DNA of 64,000 nt from assembly GCA_007570785.1 (NCBI GenBank), contig ML664159.1, positions 5,241,987 through 5,305,986 of the forward strand, read 5' to 3'. Under the pieces are notes generated by a model, which worked only from the letters and a program-made list of their open reading frames with translations, was not told the DNA's origin and did not search any database. Shown here piece after piece: positions 22,226 through 33,027 of this stretch; within the stretch, counting starts at the first letter, position 1, and each line of letters opens with the position of its first letter. The translations under genes were made by a program, and so were the position numbers. The DNA is from Antilocapra americana (taxonomy: Eukaryota; Chordata; Mammalia; Artiodactyla; Antilocapridae).

Positions 22226-22555
22226 ATTTCTCCAGCACATATCACTTATTCTTGTAATGATCCAACACATAACTGCTGATGTTTTTGTGTTTTCAGAGAG
22301 TTGGGGGAAATGGTCGATGTTCTGTATCCTTGATGGCATAAGTACCATAGTGTAAGAATTTAAATCATTTTTCATGCTACTGCTGTAGGAATCGATGCCT
22401 TCCATGGTATACATTAGTGAGTAGATGAGAGTGAAAGAATTTGTGCATCAGTTGTGTTCTAATATCTTCACTGGCTTAACCCCAGTGTATGGTACATTAA
22501 GTGCACAGCAAAATGGGTAGAGAAATCATAGACCATCGGATCTAGAAAGAACCTT

Positions 22556-22771
22556 GGTGTTGTTCAATCACTAAGTTGTGTCTGACTCTTTTGCAACCCC
22601 ACGGATTATATAGCCTGCTAAGCTCCTCTATCCATGGATTTCTTAGGCAAGAACACTGAAGTATTCTTGCCATTCCCTTCCCTAGGGGATCTTCCTGACC
22701 CAGGGATAGAACTCTTGTCTCTTGCGTTGGCAGGCAGATTCTTAAGCTGCTGAGCCTCCAGGGAAGGCCAT
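22556..22771 (-). mobile_element. Bov-tA SINE, first of two serial insertions
   Basis: Antisense Bov-tA: GTTGTTCAATCACTAAGTTGTG, GGGATAGAACTCTTG, CTGAGCCTCCAGGGAAGGCC. Flanked by AGAAAGAACCTT (22544-22555) and AGAAGGAACCTT (22772-22783), one mismatch. Confidence 0.92.
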
Positions 22772-22783
22772 AGAAGGAACCTT

Positions 22784-23051
22784 GCTACTGCTAAGTTGCT
22801 TCAGTCATGTCCGACCCTGTGACCCCATAGATGGCAGCCCACTAGGCTCCCCTGTCCATGGGATTCTCCAGGCAAGAATACTGGAGTGGGTTGCCACTTC
22901 CTTCTCCAATGCATAAAAGTGAAAAGTAAAAGTGAAGTCGCTCAGTTGTGTCTGACTCCTAGTGACCCCACAGACTGCAGCCTACAAGGCTTCTCCAACC
23001 AAGGGATTTTCCAGGCAAGAGTACTGGAGTGGGGTGCCATTGCCTTCTCTG
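22784..23051 (-). mobile_element. Bov-A2 dimeric SINE, second of two serial insertions
   Basis: Two antisense Bov-A units joined at about 22925 (AAAGTGAAAAGTAAAAGTGAAG). The TSD AGAAGGAACCTT is exact at 22772-22783 and 23052-23063. It reused the right-hand target copy of the neighbouring Bov-tA. Confidence 0.94.
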
Positions 23052-23200
23052 AGAAGGAACCTTAGAGTTTGTCAAACCCCTTCCTGTACAGAAGGGGGAA
23101 ACTGAAGCCTTAGACATGAAGGGAGGGGCTACAGATAACACAACTTTTCCAGGGCAGAGTGAAGCAAACTTAATCATTATCTCCAACACCTTGGATAAGT

Positions 23201-23519
23201 GCAGTGGATAAGTTTGGGAGCTACTGAGATGAGAATTTTAAAAAAAATGTATTGATATGTTTATTTGTTTTTATTCTCACTGTTGAAAAGATGTAGAATA
23301 ATAAAAAATATCTTCCCAGGAGTTGTCCAAGCCTTGTCCCATTTAAGTCTGAACAGTTTTCATGCTTCATCATTTAGGGACTTTGGATCTGCAGCAGACA
23401 TGACAGTAATCACATCTCTACCCTGTTTGGCACTGTACCACAGAAAGCCCAGACCTCACAATTCCTCATTTTGTTCTATTTCCCACCTTGCTCACAAGGA
23501 TACATTCAGCTTCTTAATT
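23201..23519. other. Spacer without recognised features
   Basis: No gene or repeat recognised with confidence. Confidence 0.5.
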
Positions 23520-23640
23520 ATACCAGACCCCTTAATTACACCAGGCCTTTTGTACATGCAATTCCCTCTGCCTGTGATACTTGTATGCCTCAGTCTACTT
23601 AGCTAGAATCTTCTTTCAGTTTAGGTCTGAAGTTAAATGT
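23520..23640 (+). mobile_element. L2-like fragment
   Basis: Sense L2-like wording: CCTTTTGTACATGCAATTCCCTCTGCCTG, then TTTCAGTTTAGGTCTGAAGTTAAATGT. Short and diverged. Confidence 0.5.
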
Positions 23641-23819
23641 GGGGTTGCCAGATTAAAACATAGGATGCCCAGCCAAACTCATATCTCAGATAAGCAGCAA
23701 ATATCTCTTTTGAATAAATATCTTCCAAATATTGCATGGCAAAGCTTATACTAAAAAATTACCCATTGCTTACCTGAAATTCACATTTAGTGGTGCACCT
23801 TGTATTAATTTTTTTGCAT

Positions 23820-24240
23820 AAGTGTACACTGATATGCAATTGTAAGAAATAATGCAGAGATCTTGTATATTCTTCATCCAGCTTCTCCCAATGGTAATAT
23901 CAGATATACCTAAAGTATAATAGCACAACTAAGAAACTGACAACGATACGATCTACTGATTTTATTCAAATTTCACCAGTTTTACAAACACTGCGTGTGT
24001 GTGTTTGTGTGCGTAGTCTATGCAGTTTTACCAAGTGTAGATTCATGCAACAACCACAATCAAGATACATACCAGTTCCATCATGAGGATTCATATTACT
24101 GTTTAGAGCCATAGCCACATTCTCTCTTCCTCCTTCCCTAAGCCCTGGCAGTCACTAATCTGTCCCCTCGCTAAATATCTTTGTTAAGAGATGAACATTT
24201 CTAATAGTTCGAGTCTTACTTTAACATACATTGGGAAAAT
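23820..24240 (-). mobile_element. Old L1 3' UTR, antisense
   Basis: Reads like an antisense L1M 3' region: TTCAAATTTCACCAGTTTTAC, GCAACAACCACAATCAAGATAC, CCTAAGCCCTGGCAGTCACTAATCTG. The subfamily and both edges are uncertain. Confidence 0.55.
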
Positions 24241-24569
24241 GTGCTGTACTTAGTCGCTCAGTTTTGTCCAACTCTTTGAGGCCCCATGGACTGCAGGCCA
24301 CCAGGCACCTTTGTCCATGGGATTCTCCAGGCAAGAATACTGGAGTAGGTTGCCATTCTCTCTTCTAGGGGATCTTCCCAACTCAGGGATTGAACCCGGG
24401 TCTCCCACATTGCAGGTGGATTCTCTGCCATCTGAGCCACCCAGAACCGGAAGAATACTGGAGTGGGTAGATTTTCCTTTCTCCAGGAGATCTTCCCAAC
24501 CCAGAAATTGAACCAGGGTCTCCTGCATTGCAGGCAGATTCTTTACCTGTTGAGCTACTAAGGAAAATG
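24241..24569 (-). mobile_element. 1.6-unit Bov-tA SINE
   Basis: One complete antisense Bov-tA (24241 to about 24448) is followed by a second tRNA-head half starting AAGAATACTGGAGTGGGTAG at about 24452. GGAAAATG at 24234-24241 and 24562-24569 flanks the whole, so it inserted as a single unit. The same architecture and junction recur at 57921-58250. Confidence 0.88.
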
Positions 24570-27538
24570 AATACTTTATAATCATTGATTTCAGAGATAT
24601 TGCTCAGGATGAAGGTAACTTGGGTATTTGAGTTTTGTAAGAGCCAGTTTAAAGAAACATAGTGAGTAAGCAATAATTTCAATGATGCATAGCTATAAGA
24701 AAAATTGTGGAGGTGGTGGGTGAGGTGTTAGGAAACAGAACTTTTAAACTGGATAGAAGAAGTAGATTGAATGGAGGGAAACCATCTGTTCATCCCTTTT
24801 TATTTCTAAAGGTTATCCTTAAATGTGTGCTGGGCATCCTAAGCCAGTGCTTCTAATCCAGGTTCCAGGGCTCAGTTGCAAATTCAGCTAATTATCCCCA
24901 TACATTTGAGCAAACGTAAGTGATTAAGTACAAGATAGCTCAGATATACTCTGGCTGATTCTCTGTGAATAGAATAGAAGTTACCATGTGGCAAGCAGAG
25001 TCTAAACTTCTGAAGTTTTTGTTAGACATAGTTTGGTTTTTCCACTTGTAATTCATACTCAGTTCTTAAAGAATCAAAGGGAAAAAATAAGGTAGAAATT
25101 AGCATACCTGAGCATATTCTAACATACGGGCTAAGGAGAGGAGTTTGCATAAATCTGCAAAAATTATTTGTATCTTCATATGCAAAAAGGGGGAGGAAGA
25201 AGCAGGGCTGAAAATATATATGATCATGTAGGTGGAATGTATTCTTACTGCTTGTTTTATTCTTCATGTAGGTGTAATAACAAAGGAAATAGTTTAAAAA
25301 GAAAGCTTAAGTACAGATATTTTACTATTTTCTTCATCAAGGCAGGTTTTGTTTTAATTAGAATAGAATCTCTACCCCCAATGTATCTATTTATCTTCTG
25401 TTAAACTAAAACCACAACAGGGTTGTTTTCATGCAGAAGAAATACAACATCAATTCCATTAAACATCACTTTTTACCCTCCTGTACACAAAGTAGCCATT
25501 CAATAAATATTTGTTGTCTACTGCATTGCTTTAATTTAGAATAACTTTTTACTAGTTTTAACAGCGAATCTTAAAATTATAAATTGTTTCATATCCAAGT
25601 GAATTTGAATTTTATGAAAACTATTACCACTGGAGTTATTTTAAATTTTTGTGTTTTCATTTCCCATGAACTTCTAAATGACAATGAAATTGAATGAAAA
25701 ATTTCTCTTACTCACTGACTTACAACATTAAGAACAAATCTAATCTTTGATTTGACTAGATTCACTCCACAATTTCAGTACTCTTTCTTAAAAAAATAAC
25801 TTAAACAGCTTTTACTGAAAATACACAGCAGAAATGGGGTGGTACTACAGTTAGTGTAATCTTTAACACAAGCTATTCTAATTCTGGCTCTTAATATAAA
25901 ATAACAATTTTGTATTCGAGAGTCTTTCTGCATCCTAATTAGAGGCACCATGTTACTATATATCCAGAGGCTATATCTGTAATATTTATCACTGCATTAA
26001 TTCATAGAACTTTTCCCCTAAATATTATGAAGAGAGTCAGTGCATATTTTCTTTCAGAAAAATGTGTCTGGAGTTTCTCAATGGCTATTTCAGGAAAGAA
26101 AAAAAAAAACCCTTCATTTCATGTTCTAAATTTTATAAACCAGACTTCTATAACATTCTTCTTATTGGAAATTTGAAGAATGGGAAGTGATTATTCTCCA
26201 GAGGAAAAAAGTACAGTGAGAATGGCTTAAATGGTGATTTCTCACTAAATAGAAGGACTGTTGATATCAGGGTAACTCTCACTTTAAAATCTGGTGGGGG
26301 TAAAGGGAAAAACTTTACTAAGAGTCCTAGTAGGATTAGCATTTTTAAATGCTAAATACAATAGCTATTTATAAGAAAACACTTGTAGCATTTATTCCAC
26401 ATCCAGTACCAGAACTGTGTTAGGAAGGAAAATGCAAGTACGACTCTAGTTTGACACTTCATCGTAATATTTAAAGGAGCCACAGAGAGAAACAGGTCCT
26501 ATTGGAAGAATTTCTTGCTTTTTTAATCCTGTTAATTAATATGCTAAACATAACTAGATTGGCAAGGCTGAATCCGCATGCTCCATGGATGGATTGCACT
26601 TCTGGCTGTGTTTATTGACAAAGCATTTGCAAGTCCATTAGACCTGCCAGGCTGTGCCCAGTTTACAGATAAAGGGTGGCTTTGGGTCACATCAACAGCA
26701 TTCTGAGGTTGTCCCACCCTGAAGACATTACAACAAAACAGAAGGGAGGATGGACTCGACACTTTTATACTCACACAAGAGACACACCTGCACACACATA
26801 CACATACCCTCGAATTTTCTGGGGAAGAGTTTAAAGAAACTGAGCAAGTCCTCTAAAAGGATGAAAAGGCATCTAATAATTTACTCTCTAGAAGTCTGTC
26901 AGGAGGCATAAATCAATGACACTCATCCCAATGCAGCATCTCCCTTGCACTGAACCCTCCAACACCATTACCGTGTCAGAACAAAAACAAGGAAATGACT
27001 AGATCAAAACAGCCGGGGCTGAGGACATTTATCTTAGTCATTAGTGCACAGGAAGGTGACACTATATAAGATCAGATTGCTATGTACTCAGAAATCTGAA
27101 AATCAATTTCTTCAGATGCATGAAATAGAAACTTGATAAGTATCTATTGCATTTCTGATATTCAATATTTATCATGGACTCAAAATTAAATTCACTTTCT
27201 TGAAGAAAGAGTTTCTTCATTCCCTAGTCATAATAATCTTGATTCTTCCTGAACCCTCCTCCCTGCAGCCCTCCAACCTAGTCCCTAATACCCTCACCCG
27301 CCACTTATCCCCATTACCAAATCTCTGCCATTTCCCACTTTACCATATTTTTCCTGATGAGGATAAATTTGACCTGGACAATTTAAATTAGAATTTCTCT
27401 GGGAGATTACAAACCATACTTAAGATACTACTCCTTTTACTGTGCTTCATGAAGTCATTTTCCCTGCTACTTTATTTTAGAAACTAGGATTAGTAATTTA
27501 ATGTGAAATTCTTTATTGAACTCCAGTTCTGCTTACTG
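24570..27538. other. About 3 kb almost free of recognised repeats
   Basis: No coding exon, RNA gene or clear SINE or LINE was seen. A possible old L2/MIR-type end lies near 25490-25525 ('GTAGCCATTCAATAAATATTTG'). Less AT-rich blocks occur at 26560-26830 and 26920-27070. Confidence 0.5.
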
Positions 27539-27750
27539 AGCTTTCCTGGTGACTTAGCAGTAAATAACCTGCCTTCAATGCAGGAGACCCAAGTTTAATC
27601 CCTGGGTCAGGAAGATCCCTTGGAAAAAAAACAATGACAACCCATTCCAGTATTCTTGCCTGGAGAATCCCATGGACAGAGGAGCCTGGCGGGGAGCGGT
27701 CCATGGGGTTGCAAAGAGTCAGACACTACTGAGTGACTGAGAACCACACA
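27539..27750 (+). mobile_element. Bov-tA SINE
   Basis: Sense Bov-tA: GAGCTTTCCTGGTGACTTAGC, a box-B-like GTTTAATCCCTGGGTCAGG, CCAGTATTCTTGCCTGGAG, then a GAACCACACACCC tail. TSD not clear. Confidence 0.93.
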
Positions 27751-29103
27751 CCCAATGTCTACATTGAAGAAATTTCTCTTAGGGTTGAGTTTCTATTGTT
27801 TAGCCCTATGCTATACCTGGAATGTATTCTTGTAGGCCATGAAAAGTCCCCAAGGACCTATAATACCATGTGCCCTTGGCCATGCCAGATTACCTTCTCT
27901 CTGTAATGAATCCAAAGTTAAATTTCTTCAGAATGGTAGGTAGATCCATATTCAGGCTTTGGTGGGATTTTTTTTTTTTTTTTGGCAGTGTTTTAGACTA
28001 CCATTGTGCTGTGCTCAGTTGTTTTGGAAGTGGTCTACTATTTAGCTTCCATTGCTACTTTTATCTTGACTTTTTTTATTTTGCTAGAGTGTGAACTTGG
28101 CATTTTAAGATGGAAAAAGATGGTCTGAGGAGATTGTGAGCTTAACTACACCTCATTAGCTAATTAGAATTAAGTTTCTTGAACCAGCACTAATTTTTGA
28201 AAATAAAAAATACATCTTAGGGTCTGAAAGAATTAAGAATCCAGAGATGCCGAATTTACTCCCTAGGACTAGTGTGGGGCCTGAGAGAATTTTGACTCAT
28301 TATAGTTTTTAAATTTCTGTCTGAAGGAGCAGTTCACATGGAGGCAGACAGACAGAACAGAGCCTTCATTATAGCCGAAACATGCATTGTGAGCATTCTT
28401 TATGTCTGACAGAGGCCACGTTAAAGAGAAAGCAGTTCTAAATTATACTTCTCACAATGCTTCCCAAAGAGAACATGGCAAATGGATTCAATTCTTTTAA
28501 ACCAAATTGGATATCCGAAAATAAATTCAAACAGCCAACCTAGTTTTCTGTGTTCCTTTTCCATAATTTCACTGATTCTCATTATTTGAATTGAGTTAGA
28601 TCAAATTTAAGATAAAACACCTTAACACAAATTTGTAGAATGAGTTTTTAAAAGAGAGAAAAGGAGACTCTTTTTGAGATGGAGAGATAGCTTACCTATA
28701 TTCAAATATCCCTTATATTCATAATGTTTCACTGTCTAGCAATGGTGGCTTTTGTTATGAAAATAAAGCTGAGAAAAATCTGAGTTTAGGAGAGAGACCT
28801 CACAGAACTTAGTAAGATATTATCAGATGCTCACATGAAAAAACTTAGAGCAGACTAAGAATACAATACTTTTTTCTTACACATTTCAAGATTACTGAGA
28901 ATAATTGAAATTCTAGGGAGAGGTATAGTTTTCAGATTTGGCACAAAATCTGCATGGACACACACACAGTACACACACAAACACACATACTAGCTGGACA
29001 ACCAGTCAGTTTAGCCTCAGGTAAGTTTTATCCATGAAAGAACAGGAACTATTGCCCTTTGGAACATATAAACATATGTTTAGGGGAGACTTGGGGAGAC
29101 TTG
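27751..29103. other. Non-repetitive region
   Basis: No gene or interspersed repeat recognised. A T16 tract lies at 27968-27983. Confidence 0.5.
28959..28990. repeat. (CA)n microsatellite, interrupted
   Basis: ACACACACACAGTACACACACAA and a further ACACACATAC; about 32 bp with two interruptions. Confidence 0.9.
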
Positions 29104-29341
29104 CTACATAGACTGTGCTATGTGCTTAGTTGCTCAGTCATATCTGACTCTTTGCGACTCTGTGAACTGTGGCCTGCCAGGATCCTTTGTCCATGGAATT
29201 CTCCAGGCAAGAATACTGGAGTGGGTTGCCATTTCTTTATCCAGGGGATCTTCCCAATGCAGGGATCAAACCCAGGTCTCCTGCATTGCAGGAGGATTCT
29301 TTATTGTCTGAGCCACCAGGGAAGCCCATACTACATAGACT
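29104..29341 (-). mobile_element. Bov-tA SINE with 11-bp TSD
   Basis: The TSD CTACATAGACT lies at 29104-29114 and 29331-29341. The body has TTAGTTGCTCAGTCATATCTGAC, GGGATCAAACCCAGG and GAGCCACCAGGGAAGCCC. It is less damaged than most copies here. Confidence 0.96.
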
Positions 29342-29519
29342 AGAATGACTCATATATCTAACCAAAGTTTATGAATGAATTCTAGTGTGGGATCTGCTGA
29401 AAGTGTTGCATTTATCTTGATTTTGGAATCAGCATTTTTATTTCATTCAAGTGTTTTCCTATTGTATTAATATGTGTAAAATTCCTCTTAAGAATGAGTA
29501 AATAGTATCTATTTGTTTG

Positions 29520-30180
29520 TTGAAGCAAGAAACATATATTGAAAAAATACTCAGCACCAGGCACTATCCTCCATATGTAATGAGAGCATGGATTAGAAAA
29601 ACAACCAAACGAATACAGTCACTATCCCTGGAGTCAGTCCTTCCAAGGAGGATAGAATGAACTGAGGAGCGATGTGAGGGTGCTGGGGGGCATGTGCAGA
29701 TGGCCGTAGATCAGGTTAAGAACAACCAGCTCTGCCTCCATGGGATAAGCACAGGGGAAGTCTTCCATTGGTGGGAGGAGTGAAGTGGTGATATCTAAAC
29801 CAGACTTTGGAGGATGAGACTTGGTACCTGGGAAACACTGGTTGCTTGAATAGCAACCGAAAGACAAAGTGAGAAGGGGCTTGATTTAGCACAAAACCAG
29901 GAGCCACCAATGGCTGTCATGGAGGCAAACACAGAGCCTAAGGGGAAGGAGGAAAGAAGGGTGGGGACAGTCAGATGGGAAATTTCAGGACACCCCTGGC
30001 TGCTCCACCATCTTTTATTATACTCAGCTTCTATCTGAGGGCCCCCAGTAAGGTGGCTGGAGGTGTCTGGCAAGTCCTCAGGAATGGTGGGAGAAAAAGG
30101 CAATCCAGGCAGAGCAAACAGCCTCTCAAAGGCAAAACTTTCAGCCTAAACCGGGAAACTGCAAGCGGTAGTGGTGACTT
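29520..30180 (-). mobile_element. L2-like LINE, antisense
   Basis: Starts with an L2-end pattern (ACTCAGCACCAGGCACTATCC, then CAGTCACTATCCCTGGAG). It continues with GACTTTGGAGGATGAGAC and 'GGGAGAAAAAGGCAATCCAGGCAGAGCAAACAGCCTCTCAAAGGC' near 30089-30132. Diverged, and the right edge is uncertain. Confidence 0.58.
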
Positions 30181-30790
30181 GAGTGTGAAGCACAGGCCCA
30201 AGGTACAGTGCCATAACCCTACCTACTGGAAGACCTGTGACAGGAATCAACCCCCTCTCCTCCCAGAGCATGGCAGGGGCTCCCAGGGGACAGTGAGAGA
30301 CTGAAGGCCTTAACAGTCGGCACTTCTCAAAATGAGCCATCCTGTTATTGATGAAACTGCTTCAGCAGAACTTGGCTGTTGACTTTTAAGCTTCCCAAGC
30401 AAATACTTCACAGAATGTCAACGTCATTGCCAAAAACAGATGCTTAAACAATTGGACAGAACTCCTGTTGGTGCATCACATCACGTAGGCTTAAAATTGT
30501 ATAATCTGTATAAAATCCACAAGGCAGCCTAGAAAGTAGGCAGGTGACTAAGAGATACTAAGGTACATTTATGAAAGAGTCCCTTGGTAGAGGAAATAAA
30601 AATGCAAGCATTGTGAGCTGAAGGGCGTGTGGACTTTCATATGATATTCGAGTCAAATGTCTATATAACTTAGTACTCATCAATCTTTTAAAGGACGAGA
30701 CAGAAAAGAACATGATTATATGCTGATAGGTTTCAGAGTCGCATAAAATGGTGTGAGATTTCATTTTTCATAAAAGAAATGAGAGTTACT
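30181..30790. other. Spacer without recognised features
   Basis: No gene or known repeat recognised. Confidence 0.5.
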
Positions 30791-30794
30791 GATC

Positions 30795-30965
30795 CCTTAC
30801 ATGTAACAGGAATGAATCTAGTCCTTACCCTGCCTCTGATGGGTCGTGTGACCCTGAGAAAGTTACTTAATCATCTTGAACCTCTGTGTCTTTTATTTTT
30901 GTAATGGCAATGATACTAGCTGTCTGTCCACCTAATCAATTAGTGTAAAAAATAAAAGATGCCAC
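30795..30965 (+). mobile_element. MIR SINE
   Basis: Sense MIR: GTGTGACCCTGAGAAAGTTAC, TTAATCATCTTGAACCTCTGTG, then a GTAATGGCAATGATACTAGC region. Diverged. Confidence 0.75.
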
Positions 30966-31030
30966 GCATAACAGATAACATGGATAGTAAACTGTAGCAT
31001 ACATAGTAAATATAGAGTCTTGGCAAAATA

Positions 31031-31266
31031 ACTGGAAATTGTTGTTGTTATTGTTTAGTCATTCAGTTAGATCCAATCTTTTGAGGCCCCATGGACTGTG
31101 GTTCACCAGCCTCCTCTGTCCATGGGATTTCCCAGGCAAGAATACTGGAGTGAGTTGCCATTTCCTTCTCCAGGGATCTTCCTGACCCAGGGACCTAACC
31201 CAAGTCTCCTGCATTGGCAGGCATGTTCTCTACCACTGAGTCACCAGGGAAACCCAATTGGAAATT
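31031..31266 (-). mobile_element. Bov-tA SINE with imperfect TSD
   Basis: ACTGGAAATT (31031-31040) and ATTGGAAATT (31257-31266) flank an antisense Bov-tA (GTTGTTGTTATTGTTTAGTC, GGGACCTAACCCAAG, CTGAGTCACCAGGGAAACCC). Confidence 0.93.
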
Positions 31267-31381
31267 AGAATAGAATGAAAATGCAGTGTCAGGGTGAGGA
31301 ATGGCTGATCAGTCAGAAAGAAGCTTGTTCTTTAAAACAATAATCAAAGGACTGAATGCTTCTCTAAGAAGATCTGTCCTT

Positions 31382-31880
31382 TAAAAGAATGGATAAGAAA
31401 GCTGTGGTACATATACACAATGGAATATTACTCAGCATTAAAAAAAAATTCATTTGAAGCAATTCTACTCAGATGGACAAAACTGGAGCCCATTATCCAG
31501 AGTGAAGTAAGCCAGAAGCAAAAACAACAATACAGTATATTAACACATATATATGGAATTTAGAAAGACAGTAATGAGAACCCAACATGGGAGACAACAA
31601 AAGGAACGCAGATGTATAGAATAGACTTGTGGACTTTGTGGATGAGGGTAAGGGTGGGATGATATGGGAGAAGGGCATTGAAGCATGTTAATTGTCATGT
31701 GTCTAATCAATCGCCAGCCCAGGATTGATGCTCGGGGCTGGTGCAGCGAGATTTCCCGGGGGGGAGGGAGGAGGGAGGGGGGTTCTGGAGGGGAATCATA
31801 TGTAAACCCATGGTGATATCATGACAATGTATGGCAAAAACAATAATAAAAAAAAAATTAAAAAAAAATAAATAAAAGAA
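31382..31880 (+). mobile_element. Young 5'-truncated L1_BT
   Basis: About 480 bp of sense L1_BT 3' UTR from GAATGGATAAGAAAGCTGTGG, through CACAATGGAATATTACTCAGC and the G-rich tract near 31757-31792, to an impure A/T tail (31842-31872). A short possible TSD, TAAAAGAA, lies at 31382-31389 and 31873-31880. Highly similar to 6977-7342 and in the same orientation. Confidence 0.94.
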
Positions 31881-32344
31881 CAAGTCATCTGATGCATGAG
31901 TAGGTAGCTCTTATAAAGTGAAAGCTGATCTCATCTCATGCAGTCATTGGGAATGACAAGCCTGTTGTAAAAGACCCAGGTTTTTTTACACAGGCATGAC
32001 TTTTGTGTACCTTCCTGGTTGCAAAGAGTCAGACACAACTGAGCAACTGAAAAACAATTTGTTTGTTAGCTGGCAACATACATGCGGAGGTGACAGGCCA
32101 GGGCGGGTTTAATAAATGACACCTTGGAGCAAACACATACCAGAAATTTTCACTGCCAAATAATGCATGACTGGACAAATGTAAATAACTGGACCCAAAG
32201 GAGCCCTCCCTGCTTGTCTAAAGATGTTCAATGCAAACATCATAAGGAACCCCTGGGACCATTAAGCTTCTTCTACTTTCTTTAAAATTTATGAGCATGT
32301 AGCCTTACAGCTTAGATTTTAGCACAGCATCAGCAGTATCTTGT
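31881..32344. other. Spacer with a SINE scrap
   Basis: The only recognised item is a Bov-tA 3' scrap at 32014-32052. The rest has no gene or repeat I can name. Confidence 0.5.
32014..32052 (+). mobile_element. Bov-tA SINE, 3' tail scrap
   Basis: Only the extreme 3' end remains: GGTTGCAAAGAGTCAGACACA, then ACTGAGCAACTGAAAAAC. The text is well preserved although very short. Confidence 0.85.
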
Positions 32345-32630
32345 AAAGGGGGGATGTCATTTTAAAAATTTGCATACAGTGATATTCACTTTTTCTAATG
32401 CATAGGTCTATGAGTTTTAACAAATGCAGAGATCTCGTGGCCACCACGACGAACAGGGAAACAGACCCATCTCAATATCTTTTGTAGTCAAAGTCCTCCC
32501 CATCCCTAATCCCTGGTAATCTCTGATCTGTCCTCCATTTCTATAGTGTTGCCTTTTTCAGAATATTATCTAAATGGGGTTATTCAGCATGCGGTTTCTT
32601 GCTGGTGTAGGTTTTGAGCTATGACAAGTT
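32345..32630 (-). mobile_element. Old L1 3' UTR, antisense
   Basis: ATGAGTTTTAACAAATGCAGAG, CAAAGTCCTCCCCATCCCTAATCCC and GTGTTGCCTTTTTCAGAATATT are typical of antisense L1M 3' regions. Subfamily unassigned. Confidence 0.58.
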
Positions 32631-33027
32631 ATTATAAAAATGCCCCTGGACCAGAGCATCAAAAAAAGCTAATCTCAGATTCAGTTGGAGATGGGGCTGG
32701 TTTTAGTGAGCCCTGTGCCTCCCCCTTCATTCTTTGTTGCATCAGGCTGACAGGATTTATATTTTCATAAATGCTTTTTGCATTGGGTTTTTCTTCTCTA
32801 GGGCATCAGTAGCTTCTGTCACCTACACAGCCAGACATTATTCTGCAGTCTTTTACTGACTACTTGTTTTCAAATTAGGATGTGGTGTATACAGTGCTGG
32901 CGATTCAGAGCTGAGAGACCTTGGTCTCTGCTATCAAGAAGCAAGAAATTCTTCATCAACTGCTCTCTGGTATCAGGTGTGTGCTATGGAATTCTCAATT
33001 CTTCTCAAACAACATCTGGCTTATTTT
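32631..33027. other. Spacer without recognised features
   Basis: No gene or repeat recognised. Confidence 0.5.

Larger units (their letters stand above)
22500..23200. mobile_element. Old MIR/CR1-like element split by two SINEs
   Basis: The left part 'ATCATAGACCATCGGATCTAGAAAGAACCTT' (22526-22555) and the right part 'AACCTTAGAGTTTGTCAAACCCC..GGGAAACTGAAGCC' (23059-23112) join into a pattern I associate with ancient mammalian CR1/L3- or MIR-type repeats. Family uncertain. The same pattern, unbroken, is at 63.26-63.47 kb. Confidence 0.5.

Noticed and set aside
30000..30304. GC-richer 109-codon open frame, possible exon
   Set aside because: It overlaps L2-like text and continues into unrecognised sequence. 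No domain and no supporting splice sites.
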